Shown here piece after piece: positions 23,824 through 31,450 of a DNA stretch of 64,000 bases. This DNA is from Allochromatium vinosum DSM 180. Lineage in GTDB: Bacteria > Pseudomonadota > Gammaproteobacteria > Chromatiales > Chromatiaceae. The notes beneath the pieces were generated by a model. The model searched no databases. It saw only the letters and a list, made by a program, of their open reading frames with translations, and was not told the origin of the DNA. Each line of letters begins with the position of its first letter. The first letter of the stretch is position 1. The stretch is taken from assembly GCF_000025485.1 (NCBI RefSeq), contig NC_013851.1, forward strand, positions 845,154-909,153, given 5' to 3'. The position numbers were made by a program, and so were the translations under genes.

Positions 23824-24969
23824 ATGGAAGGCAAAATGCGGAAGTATCCACGCCCCCTGACGGTCACGTCAGTCATCGTTTTGGTTATGGCGCTTGGGAG
23901 CCCAATGGCTTTTGGAGCCACCTCTCCAGACATTGACGCCGAAATTGAATCACTGCGCCGCGCTACCGATGAACTGCTCCATCGCGTCAAGGAGCTGGAG
24001 AAAAAACGTGCCCGTCAGTCACTGTCAAACAGTGAGGTGCAGGCAGCAAAAACGCCCGCAGTGCCAATAGGCTCCTCCAAATCCGCCACCGTCGCAACAA
24101 AATCTACCGGTCCCGGCACGATAGCTATCGATGAGTTGGCAGCGGAGCGTGCACTCGAACGGACATTGACTGCTGAGGGTGCACTCCTGATTGGTCCTAA
24201 GCAGTTCGATGTGGAACCTTATTTTAATTATGTCAGGCGTGAATCGGATCAATGGGTATTAGCCGCTGAGAGCGACCTGATTGGCATACGACAAGGAAGA
24301 ACGCGCCGCAACGAGTTCGATCTGGGGGTACGGCTACGCGCCGGTCTGCCTTTTTCATCTCAGTTTGAGCTGGATCTTCCCTATCGCTGGGTGGATCAGT
24401 CCGTGGTGCGGCCGGTCGGTCTGACAGGAATCAATGAGGCAAGCAATCAAGGGAGTTCTGTGGGAGACATCAAAGTCGGTTTTGCAACCACCTTGTTGCG
24501 CGAGCGCGGCTGGCGTCCTGATTTGATCGGGCGTGTGACATGGGACACGGATACCGGCGATCAGGTAGATGGGATCGTCCCCATGGGGATCGGCTACAAC
24601 GAGTTGCGTTTTGGATTGACCGCGCTCAAACGGCAGGATCCGCTGGCTTTCACCGCATCCCTGTCCTACACGACTACCTTTGAAAAAGACAATATCAAGC
24701 CAGGTGATGAGTTGGGGTTGTTGCTCGGGGTCTCGCTGGCGGCCAGCCCGGAGACATCATTGAGTCTCGCACTGGTGCAAAGCTTTAAAAAAGAGCTGGA
24801 AATCAATGGAGATCGCATTGCGGGTAGCGACCAGGTCAGCAGCGTACTGGCGCTGGGTGCTTCCTCGATCCTTGGGCGTCGCACTCTGTTCTCCGTCAGC
24901 CTGGGGGTCGGCTTGACCGAGGATGCACCAGACTATTCATTGAATCTGTCGTTGCCAATGCGATTTTGA
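23824..24969 (+). CDS. FapF-like outer-membrane barrel with N-terminal coiled coil
   Basis: 381 residues. A signal peptide ending SPMAFGA is followed by a heptad-rich coiled coil (IDAEIESLRRATDELLHRVKELEK), a Ser/Thr/Ala linker (about 65-105), then repeated amphipathic strands to a terminal Phe (LSLPMRF), the outer-membrane barrel signature. This order, coiled coil then linker then barrel, is that of FapF, the trimeric pore that exports Pseudomonas Fap amyloid subunits. It could also be a member of the broader phenol-degradation MetA-like barrel family. AGGAAA precedes the ATG at 23824. It converges on the C39 peptidase gene, whose product type (FapD) also belongs to Fap systems. Confidence 0.8.
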   Translation: MEGKMRKYPRPLTVTSVIVLVMALGSPMAFGATSPDIDAEIESLRRATDELLHRVKELEKKRARQSLSNSEVQAAKTPAVPIGSSKSATVATKSTGPGTIAIDELAAERALERTLTAEGALLIGPKQFDVEPYFNYVRRESDQWVLAAESDLIGIRQGRTRRNEFDLGVRLRAGLPFSSQFELDLPYRWVDQSVVRPVGLTGINEASNQGSSVGDIKVGFATTLLRERGWRPDLIGRVTWDTDTGDQVDGIVPMGIGYNELRFGLTALKRQDPLAFTASLSYTTTFEKDNIKPGDELGLLLGVSLAASPETSLSLALVQSFKKELEINGDRIAGSDQVSSVLALGASSILGRRTLFSVSLGVGLTEDAPDYSLNLSLPMRF

Positions 24970-25002
24970 GCCCCCCGATGGGATCGGGATCGTAGACGTG
25001 AA

Positions 25003-25635
25003 TTAATTGAAAGTCACGAAATCACTTGGTCTGGGTTTGAGTGTGCCTGGGGTATGGGTGTTTTCGGTATGGCTATCCACGACGAACCCAACCTGACCGA
25101 TCTGTGGATAATCGATCCAGGCGCGATTGAACTGCTCGATCGTCATGGTTCGATTGCCCCAGGCCGGGTCCGCCAGCAAAACCCGGTTTCCCAGACGGCC
25201 GCGAAACACGACAAAATGGTTGTAGCCTCTGGTATGAATGGGGATCAGGATTGGTGCTCGACGCTCCAGGTCACTCAGACTCATTTTGCCTAATCCAATA
25301 CCCGTGTAACCGCGCGAATCGACATAGCGCTTCAGATCCAGTAATGAAAAACCTTCGCGGACCTGAACTAATTGCGGGTTTTCAATGTACTCGGCACGGT
25401 TGATGAGAGCCGTAGCGACCTCTTTTTCAGAGACCGGATCATTGTATTGATAATGCAGCAGAGTGGTCAGGGCAGCGGCTCCGCAGCTCAGATCCCATTC
25501 CTGAATCACTACGTTCTCGCGGCGTATTTCCAGTAGGGATTTCACTGGATCGGCTTCGGCGCCGTCACAGGCCAAGATAAGCGCGATGGCAGCGGCTGGA
25601 GCTAGGCGTTTCGCGACAATGCAGCGGAGCAGCAT
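25003..25635 (-). CDS. Sec-exported C39-family cysteine peptidase (FapD-like)
   Basis: 210 residues from ATG 25635 with GAGGA about 10 nt upstream; the frame is open to GTG 25671. The signal peptide (RLAPAAAIALILACDGAEA) sends it to the periplasm, unlike C39 domains fused to ABC exporters. The papain-like C39 catalytic set is complete: Gln45 (oxyanion) and Cys51 in IQEWDLSCGAAAL, His140 in RGYNHFVVFRG and Asp156 in LLADPAWGN. C39 enzymes cut after double-glycine-like leaders. The two small secreted proteins encoded just upstream carry such a motif, making them likely substrates. Confidence 0.9.
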   Translation of the reverse strand: MLLRCIVAKRLAPAAAIALILACDGAEADPVKSLLEIRRENVVIQEWDLSCGAAALTTLLHYQYNDPVSEKEVATALINRAEYIENPQLVQVREGFSLLDLKRYVDSRGYTGIGLGKMSLSDLERRAPILIPIHTRGYNHFVVFRGRLGNRVLLADPAWGNRTMTIEQFNRAWIDYPQIGQVGFVVDSHTENTHTPGTLKPRPSDFVTFN

Positions 25636-25661
25636 GTCAGAAATTTCCTCGCGCAATGTTT

Positions 25662-25689
25662 GTACCCACACGCGATAGCGCGTGGGTAC
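25662..25689 (-). repeat. Imperfect hairpin between small secreted protein gene and C39 gene
   Basis: GTACCCACACGCG (25662-25674) pairs with CGCGTGGGTAC (25679-25689) around ATAG, with a 2-nt bulge. It lies upstream of the C39 ribosome binding site in the minus-strand operon and could limit read-through or protect the upstream message, giving less peptidase than substrate. Confidence 0.5.
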
Positions 25690-25713
25690 TCTGATCAGGG
25701 ATTAGCTGTCTGA

Positions 25714-26217
25714 TTAGTTCGTGATTGCCGCGGCGGCAGTGGATTGACTAACCGCCGATGCCGCGCCGAAGTAGGATACTGCTGTCGAAACATTGATTGC
25801 GTTCGCCTGCGCGACGGGGAGAGCAATGGACATATCAGCGCCGGCAAAGGAATCGCTGCCAGTGTCGGATGTCCAGTCACCAACGGTCTGACCAAGAGCG
25901 ACCGCGCCTGCCGCACTGACGCCCGAACCAACGGCATTGGCTTCAGATCCCGCTTCGACCGTGGAGGTCATCAAGCCAACGGTCCCAAACTGCGGCACGA
26001 TCAAATCAGTGGTTGTGACATTGGCGTTCAAATAAGTCCCCGCAAAAGCAGAACTCGGACCAGAGGCAGTGGCCATGGCACCGGTCGTCCATGGACCGGC
26101 AAAGCCGCCGGCACTGACGCCATCCATCTCCGCGAACGATAAAGTTTGCTCCGCCAGTACGGAAGCTGACAGCGCCAGGAAGGAAGCGGCGGCGACCGTT
26201 GTGATGATGGTCTTCAT
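25714..26217 (-). CDS. Small Sec-exported Ala/Ser-rich protein with GG-like leader motif (B)
   Basis: 167 residues; GAGGT lies 7 nt before ATG 26217. A clear signal peptide (residues 1-22, ending SVLA) is followed at once by LSFAEMDGVSAGG (26-38). The remainder is very rich in Ala, Ser, Thr, Val and Gly, has no Cys, and ends in a Ser/Ala/Asn-rich segment (NVSTAVSYFGAASAVSQSTAAAAITN, residues about 142-167). The composition suits a beta-rich, possibly amyloid-like extracellular fibre subunit. I do not recognise a named family, and FapB/FapC-type repeats are not obvious. It is second in the minus-strand operon. Confidence 0.8.
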   Translation of the reverse strand: MKTIITTVAAASFLALSASVLAEQTLSFAEMDGVSAGGFAGPWTTGAMATASGPSSAFAGTYLNANVTTTDLIVPQFGTVGLMTSTVEAGSEANAVGSGVSAAGAVALGQTVGDWTSDTGSDSFAGADMSIALPVAQANAINVSTAVSYFGAASAVSQSTAAAAITN

Positions 26218-26260
26218 AAGATTTACCTCGGTTTATTTTTGATGATAAAGGACTTGCAGG

Positions 26261-26280
26261 AAAACCCCGCGTTTTGCGGG
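26261..26280 (-). terminator. Intercistronic terminator-like hairpin
   Basis: On the minus strand CCCGC-AAAAC-GCGGG (26280-26266) is followed by GTTTT (26265-26261). The 5-bp stem and short T-run make a weak intrinsic terminator or attenuator between the two small secreted protein genes. Confidence 0.55.
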
Positions 26281-26315
26281 ATTATAGTTCTAGGGGATCG
26301 CCCTAGGCCTATAAT
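26281..26315. repeat. 35-bp interrupted palindrome carrying TATAAT on both strands
   Basis: Arms ATTATAG (26281-26287) and CTAGGG (26290-26295) mirror CCCTAG (26301-26306) and CTATAAT (26309-26315) around GATCG. Each strand carries a TATAAT hexamer, at 26310-26315 on plus and 26286-26281 on minus. It adjoins the terminator-like hairpin and could be an operator, a promoter pair or a structured RNA element. Confidence 0.55.
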
Positions 26316-26340
26316 GCGTAGCGAGCCGAGCTGCTCTCAC

Positions 26341-26826
26341 TCAAGGCCCGAATAATCCATTGAAAAGCACGCTGCCGGCATACAGGCTCGATTCGACCGA
26401 AATCTCCAAAAATCGGCCGCTGAATGTGCTATTGATCGAACCGCCGGTGATACTTGTTTGCGGCTGTTGTGCGGAGCTGGTGGCAGTGGTTCCCTTGGAT
26501 GGACTGTCTCCACCCGAAGCCCAAGAGATCGCGAGACCGGATGTCGCCGTCACGGAGGTGCCAAACTGCGATGAAGCCCCTTCAGGCACCAGCAACTCGA
26601 CAGAGGATTTGCTACTCGTTGCCGTCGAGGTCACGGCGCCGTTCGCATTTGCGGAGGACTCCGATATGGCGAATGCCCCTCCCGGTCCAAACGTCAGCGT
26701 CCCCGCTGTCACCTTGTCCATGTCGGACAGGCTGAGTGCGAACTCTCCATGTCGTGCGTCCGCTGCAAAACACGTGGCTGAAACGCCGAGCACCGCAAGG
26801 CCGATAAATTGCAAGCTCTTATTCAT
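26341..26826 (-). CDS. Small Sec-exported protein with GG-like leader motif (A)
   Basis: 161 residues from ATG 26826, set by AGGAG 9 nt upstream. A signal peptide (about 1-21) is followed by LSLSDMDKVTAGT (31-43), which aligns position by position with LSFAEMDGVSAGG of the next gene product. The rest is Ser/Thr/Gly/Ala-rich, with beta-prone C-terminal sequence (SGRFLEISVESSLYAGSVLF). No named family recognised. It is the first gene after the sigma-54 promoter and is probably a secreted structural protein processed by the neighbouring C39 peptidase. Confidence 0.8.
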   Translation of the reverse strand: MNKSLQFIGLAVLGVSATCFAADARHGEFALSLSDMDKVTAGTLTFGPGGAFAISESSANANGAVTSTATSSKSSVELLVPEGASSQFGTSVTATSGLAISWASGGDSPSKGTTATSSAQQPQTSITGGSINSTFSGRFLEISVESSLYAGSVLFNGLFGP

Positions 26827-27443
26827 TGAAATTGACTCCTTGAATTTGCCCGTCAGAAGATTGATCCGGTGCGCTTTGAATGTTGCCCTAGCGGTACTCG
26901 GCAGGAAGCGTTCACCAGTTTGCGCATGTTCAGTCCAGAATCGATTGGCCGGCAACACCCTCTATGTTTGCAATCACAGTGCCAATAATTAAAAAATTGA
27001 TTTGATTGATATTTTTTGTTTCAGCTGGCGTGAAGTTGTGTCTTTCGGTAAACAGCTCAACTCTGGTTTTTAATAAAAATAAAAATAACAACAACTTAAG
27101 ATTTATTTTTACTGTATCGATTCGAATACACGTCAGCACGCAGCGAAATCTGCTGTTGAGTCGTCGGCGGCAAGCGTGGATGAAGCTCTGCCTGATAGGC
27201 ATGCTGATGACCAATACGGTATGCTGAAAGTCGGCCGAGCAGGTGGGTTCGAAAAGCTATGAATGCACGGCGCTGTCGTGGATGTTTCACCACAACAAGA
27301 TTGATTTGGAGGGAGACGGGAGAGGCGAGTATTGTGTCGGTGAAGTGGCTCCCAAAATTTGGAGCCACATAGGAAGTAAAGTTTCGGGAGCTATCCTCGG
27401 CTGAAATGAGAAGGGTCTTCCCATATCCCGAGGGTCAAGGTCA
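26827..27443. other. AT-rich upstream region of the secreted-protein operon
   Basis: The first 130 bp are the leader from the sigma-54 promoter. From about 26985 to 27110 the DNA is very AT-rich, where activator binding or DNA bending would be expected for a sigma-54 promoter. The short open frames at 27006-27368 show no signal peptide, ribosome binding site or family resemblance that I can support. An 8-bp perfect hairpin GTGGCTCC/GGAGCCAC lies at 27345-27368. Confidence 0.5.
26969..26984 (-). promoter_or_regulatory. Sigma-54 promoter of the secreted-protein operon
   Basis: On the minus strand TGGCACTGTGATTGCA matches the consensus TGGCACG-N4-TTGCW at every position but one. The GG and GC doublets are exactly 10 nt apart. 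Transcription would start near 26958, about 130 nt before the first gene. The sigma-54 activator gene lies 5 kb away in the same block. Confidence 0.85.
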
Positions 27444-27580
27444 ATGAGTCAGCGCCGATCTCAAAATCTGGGTGATCCTTGCTTGACATCGCGAGCGGCT
27501 GCAAAACGGTCAGTGAGCTGGCCCGGGAATATCAGGCCCATCCGGACCGGATCGCCTCCAGTCACTGGCGGCTGATGCCG
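27444..27580 (+). pseudogene. IS3-type transposase orfA remnant
   Basis: On the plus strand 27484-27575 reads LDIASGCKTVSELAREYQAHPDRIAS, the helix-turn-helix of IS3-family OrfA proteins (compare KTVSELAREYQVHPTQI). An ATG at 27444 opens MSQRRSQNL, like an OrfA N-terminus, but in another frame, so the copy is deleted or frameshifted. No orfB or terminal repeats were found. It marks past transposition at the edge of the accessory block. Confidence 0.65.
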
Positions 27581-27974
27581 GCATCCACCTCGAATTCATG
27601 AGTGGCGGCCGAGTAGAGATCCAAGCGCGCGCTTGTTCGAGTGAGGTGAAGAGGGCCACGCGTCCAGGAGTGATATGGATCGAGGCCCAGTATTCGAGCA
27701 GTGTCAGAATTCTTTTGTCCTTGGCGACGCTGATGCTGTAGTAGCGTGGATTGGAATAGCTTTGCGCGATATCGATAGCCACGATCTCGTCGATGTGGGG
27801 CGGGGTCAGTGACAGTTGAGTTACGTCGAGATAGTCGTTGAGCACATAGTGGATGTCGTCGAAGCGTTCATCCGCTCCGATGATGTCCATCATGCGTCTG
27901 ATCTGTCCAATGTCTACGCTGTCCCAGAGTTTGTTGTAGACACCCTGTTTTTCCCAGGTGATGCGATACGGCAT
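27510..27974 (-). CDS. Conserved hypothetical protein (possible STAS/SEC14-like fold), altered C-terminus
   Basis: 154 residues; AGGAG lies 6 nt before ATG 27974. Residues 1-118 (MPYRITWEKQGVYNKLWDSV, then RFDDIHYVLNDYLDVTQLSL and EEI-like IDEIVAIDIAQSYSNPRYY) resemble a family of small cytoplasmic proteins that I associate, with low certainty, with STAS/SEC14-like folds. The last 35 or so residues read antisense through the IS3 remnant, so the original end was probably near ARAWIS and was replaced after the insertion or deletion event. Whether it still works is unclear. Confidence 0.6.
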   Translation of the reverse strand: MPYRITWEKQGVYNKLWDSVDIGQIRRMMDIIGADERFDDIHYVLNDYLDVTQLSLTPPHIDEIVAIDIAQSYSNPRYYSISVAKDKRILTLLEYWASIHITPGRVALFTSLEQARAWISTRPPLMNSRWMPASAASDWRRSGPDGPDIPGPAH

Positions 27975-28453
27975 GGCTTACTCCTTGATCGAATGTCCAT
28001 TCCAGTTACAGCACCGCATTGCGACGTTCGTCAACGATGTCGGCGGCGATATCCTGGCCATCCCGATCCGCCATGTCGACATGCTGCGTGGTTACTGATT
28101 GTGTGAGCAATTTGTCCGGATGAGGGAGCGTGATCGGAGGTGTCTCCTGCAAGTTCACGCCCTGAAGCAGCGGCAATACCCTGTTCATGCCCCCAGCTTT
28201 CGTTCGTCATCTCTATTTTCGCCTGGAGACCTGGTTTCGGTCAGACACCCACATTGGCGAATCGAACACCAATGTATTATCTCGATTTGCGAGTGACTAT
28301 CAGGAATGACCGTAGGGATCTAAGCAGAACTACGTAGAAGATGCTGATGCATCCACTTTAAAGACGAGTCGGCACGACAGAGATCACTTCCCTGCTCGAG
28401 CAGGCGGCACGGCTACAGTGAGGCGGTCGCCGCTGGCCCATGGCGGGTTCGAT
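27975..28453. other. Intergenic region with no supported gene
   Basis: About 480 bp between the 154-aa protein gene and the FixJ-type regulator, both on the minus strand. I find no convincing coding sequence, RNA gene or strong terminator. A 60-codon minus frame (28188-28006) has no family resemblance. Confidence 0.4.
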
Positions 28454-29080
28454 TCAGGATGCGAATGGGTTGGTATTCGAGAGATAGAGCTTGAGTTGCA
28501 CCAGCCCCGGCAGCGATCTGACGCCGAGTTTGTGCATGAGGTTCGCGCGATGGCTTTCGATGGTGCGGATACTGGCGCCGAGGTCGGCGGCGATGACCTT
28601 GTTCGCTTTGCCCTGGACCAGGGCCTCCATGACTTCCCGCTCCCGCGGGGTCAGGCTGGCCAGGCGCTCGGCCAGTTGCCGAGGACTGCCGAAGACGCGG
28701 CGAAACTCCAGGTTCGCCTCCAGGGCGGCGCGGACGCGCTCCAGTAGCCGCTGATGGTTGACGGGTTTCTCCAGGAAGTCGATGGCGCCGAGATGCAGGC
28801 TGCGGACCGCCGTAGGGATCTCGCCATGGGCGCTGACCACGATCACGGGCAGCAGCATCCAGCGTGAACGCAGGGTCTCCAGGAGCGCCAGACCATCCAT
28901 GTCGGGCATGCGCAGGTCCAGGATGAGGCATCCACACTCCAGGGTGTCGAGCTTGGCCAGGAAGTCCTGGGCCGAGCCGAACTCCTGCATCCGAATAGCG
29001 ACCGACTCGAACAGCCAGCCTAGCATCTGGCGGAAGTTTGGGTCATCGTCGATGACATAGACAACGGGTTCCGGCGTCAC
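28454..29080 (-). CDS. FixJ-type response regulator
   Basis: 208 residues from GTG 29080, with GGAGG 9 nt upstream. A receiver domain (DDD at 11-13, phosphoacceptor Asp55 in LILDLRMPDMDG, Ser in VVSAHGE, Lys in LEKPVN) is joined to a LuxR/GerE helix-turn-helix (LTPREREVMEALVQGKANKVIAADLGASIRTIESHRANLMHKL). It should activate transcription when phosphorylated, most simply by the hybrid kinase whose gene ends 31 bp upstream. Targets are unknown. Confidence 0.93.
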   Translation of the reverse strand: MTPEPVVYVIDDDPNFRQMLGWLFESVAIRMQEFGSAQDFLAKLDTLECGCLILDLRMPDMDGLALLETLRSRWMLLPVIVVSAHGEIPTAVRSLHLGAIDFLEKPVNHQRLLERVRAALEANLEFRRVFGSPRQLAERLASLTPREREVMEALVQGKANKVIAADLGASIRTIESHRANLMHKLGVRSLPGLVQLKLYLSNTNPFAS

Positions 29081-29110
29081 GCTGCGTTGCCTCCAATAAA
29101 CATCATGATT

Positions 29111-31450
29111 TTATGATTTCAGCCAGTGTGCGCTGGCTTCAATGAGATCTCGCAACTGCTGATTCAACCCATCCAAGTCCGCGTCGAGGTCTTTTTCACC
29201 GCGATCGATGGCCTCTTCCAAGCGTTTGGCCAAGTCCTGGATGGCTAGAGCGCCCAGGCTGCCGGCATGGCTCTTGAGATTGTGCAGCCGCGCGGCGGCC
29301 TCCTGCCGCTGCCCCCGAGCCAGGTCTTGATGCACGCGACCGACCAGATTGCGACCGTCCACCGCCAGGAGTCCGAGCAGATTCCGAAACATCGTCTGGT
29401 TGCCGCAGAGAATCTCGGCGGCCTGCTGCCGATCGATGCCGGGGATCACGGGAAAGGTCTCCATCCAGGCGTCCGTCGGCGCGATCGAGCCTGTTGCTGG
29501 CGGCGTCACGTCCGTGCCCGCAGTCGACCAGTGGAGCAGGGTGGCGATGATCTGTTTCAACCGGATGGGCTTGTTCAGCACAGCATTCATCCCAGCGTCC
29601 AGGGCGGCCTGTCGTTCATGGAGCAGCACGCCGGCACTGAGTCCGATGATCGGCAGATCGTGCAGACCCAACTCCTCGCGGATCCGGCGCGTGGCTGTGA
29701 GACCGTCCATCACCGGCATCTGGACGTCCATCAGTACCGCCTGGTAGGCGCCGGGATCGGATCTGAGCCGTTGCAACGCTTGGACGCCGTCGTCGGCCAG
29801 GGTGACAGCCGCTCCTGCCAGGCTCAGAGCCTGCTCGACGACTTCCTGGTTCATCGGACTGTCATCGACCACGAGTACATGCCAACCCGACAGGGCACTC
29901 GTGGCTATCTTGACGGTGCTTGGGGTGGGCAGCGTGCGATTGTGCCGTCGGCGCTCCATGTGTTCGAGCGGCAAGTCGAACCAAAAGGTCGAGCCTCGTC
30001 CGGGCTGGCTGACGGCGCCAATTTTACCGCCCATGAGTTCGACCAGATGCTTGCTGATGGCCAGTCCGAGTCCGGTGCCGCCACGGCTGCGAGTGAGGTT
30101 CGCATCGGCCTGGACGAAGGGCTGGAAGAGATCTTCGAGTATCTGGGGTTCGATGCCGATGCCCGTATCCTCCACCTCGAAATGCAGGTAGGGCGTGTCG
30201 GTTTCGGCTTCCCGTACCTGGATGCGCAGTGTGATGCCACCCGTGTTGGTGAATTTGATGGCGTTACCGATGAGGTTGTTGAGCACCTGTTCCAGTCGCA
30301 GCGGATCACCCAGGAAGGCGCCGGCCGGTAGCGGCGGGATATCGAGATCTAGCGATAACCCTTTGGCGCGGGCGCAGCGTCCCTGGAAGCTTTCGATCCG
30401 GGCGAGGAGTTTGTGGAGTTCGAAGGGCTGGCGGGCGATGCCGAGCTTTCCGGCCTCGATCCTGGAGAGATCCAGGATGTCGTCGAGGATACCGAGCAGG
30501 CTCTCGCCGGCCTCCTGGATACGCCGGACCTGATGCTGTTGCTGGGCATTCAGTTCACCCTGTTCGAGCAGCTCGGCCAGGCCGGTGATGACGTTCAGCG
30601 GTGTGCGGATCTCGTGGCTCATGTGAGCCAGTAAATGGCTCTTGGCCGCGTTGGCGGCGTTGACCTCGGCGATCCGGACGGCGCCCCTGGCTTCGAGTTC
30701 GGCATTGAGGGAGCAAAGTCGCTCCTCGCTGTCCCACAGTGCTTCACCCTGGCGGAGCTGCTCTTCCAGCGCCTTGCGCTCGCTGATGTCGGTCAACGCC
30801 AGTCGGATCTCGCGCGCAACCGTGGGTTTGACGAGGGTGGTCTCGGCCAGCACCCAGCAGGCGGGGCGATGCTGGATCACAAGTCTCAACTCAAGGCGCC
30901 GTCGGCACTCGCCCGACAGGACATCAGCCAGCAGCGTGTTGAAGGCCGGGCGCCTGTCCTCGCTGATCCAGAGACCCAGGCGCCGGCCGATGAGCGCAGA
31001 CCGGGGTTCATCCAGCAGGGTGGCCGCCGACTGGTTGGCCTCGCGGATGGTGCCGTCCTCGCTCAGCGTCAGCAGTGCGACCGGCGCCTCCTGATAGAGG
31101 TCTTCATACCGTTGCAGGCTTTGCTCGAGCAGATTGCGGGTAGCGCGCAGGCTTTCGTTCTGTAACTCCAGCTCGATCTGGTGGAGCCGCAGCTCTTCGA
31201 TGAGGCTCTCCAGGTCATGGATGGAGAGGTCGGCCGCCGTGTTCTTCGGTCGATGGCCGCGTCGCTGCTCGTAGAGCGCCTCGGCGGCGCGACGGAGCAC
31301 ATAGAACCCGTCCGGACTCAGGATGTCCTGGAGGTTGGGTGGCGGATGTTGGCTCATCGGGGCGTCTGGATCCTTATGTTCGGGGGCGTCACTCGACATC
31401 GGGCTTGTCAGCTCAGCCGATTCAAGCATCAGCGACGGCTGATGGGTCAT
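29111..31450 (-). CDS. Hybrid sensor histidine kinase (PAS-HisKA-HATPase-REC-Hpt)
   Basis: 779 residues from ATG 31450; the frame is open to 31504 and later ATGs exist, none with a clear ribosome binding site. No membrane segment is seen, so it is cytoplasmic. Order: coiled region, PAS (about 115-230), HisKA with SHEIRTPLN (His near 277), HATPase with NLIGNAIKFTN near 390 and GTGLGLAISKHL, receiver with LMDVQMPVMDG (Asp near 572), and an Hpt domain with LHNLKSHAGS (His near 727). The His-Asp-His chain is complete and could pass phosphate to the FixJ-type regulator next door. Its start overlaps the CheB-CheR gene end. Confidence 0.92.
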   Translation of the reverse strand: MTHQPSLMLESAELTSPMSSDAPEHKDPDAPMSQHPPPNLQDILSPDGFYVLRRAAEALYEQRRGHRPKNTAADLSIHDLESLIEELRLHQIELELQNESLRATRNLLEQSLQRYEDLYQEAPVALLTLSEDGTIREANQSAATLLDEPRSALIGRRLGLWISEDRRPAFNTLLADVLSGECRRRLELRLVIQHRPACWVLAETTLVKPTVAREIRLALTDISERKALEEQLRQGEALWDSEERLCSLNAELEARGAVRIAEVNAANAAKSHLLAHMSHEIRTPLNVITGLAELLEQGELNAQQQHQVRRIQEAGESLLGILDDILDLSRIEAGKLGIARQPFELHKLLARIESFQGRCARAKGLSLDLDIPPLPAGAFLGDPLRLEQVLNNLIGNAIKFTNTGGITLRIQVREAETDTPYLHFEVEDTGIGIEPQILEDLFQPFVQADANLTRSRGGTGLGLAISKHLVELMGGKIGAVSQPGRGSTFWFDLPLEHMERRRHNRTLPTPSTVKIATSALSGWHVLVVDDSPMNQEVVEQALSLAGAAVTLADDGVQALQRLRSDPGAYQAVLMDVQMPVMDGLTATRRIREELGLHDLPIIGLSAGVLLHERQAALDAGMNAVLNKPIRLKQIIATLLHWSTAGTDVTPPATGSIAPTDAWMETFPVIPGIDRQQAAEILCGNQTMFRNLLGLLAVDGRNLVGRVHQDLARGQRQEAAARLHNLKSHAGSLGALAIQDLAKRLEEAIDRGEKDLDADLDGLNQQLRDLIEASAHWLKS

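Noticed and set aside
27006-27368. Small proteins in the AT-rich region (73 codons plus, 90 codons minus)
   Set aside because: No ribosome binding site, no coding bias matching neighbours and no family resemblance; the stretch is better explained as regulatory DNA upstream of the sigma-54 promoter.
28143-28164. Possible second sigma-54 promoter, AGGGCGTGAACTTGCA on the minus strand
   Set aside because: GG-N10-GC spacing and TTGC are present, but the -24 box otherwise mismatches (GGGCGT for GGCACG), and the next gene is about 170 bp away.
28006-28188. 60-codon minus-strand frame before the 154-aa gene
   Set aside because: It starts without a ribosome binding site, has no recognisable motif and lies in the presumed leader of the next gene.
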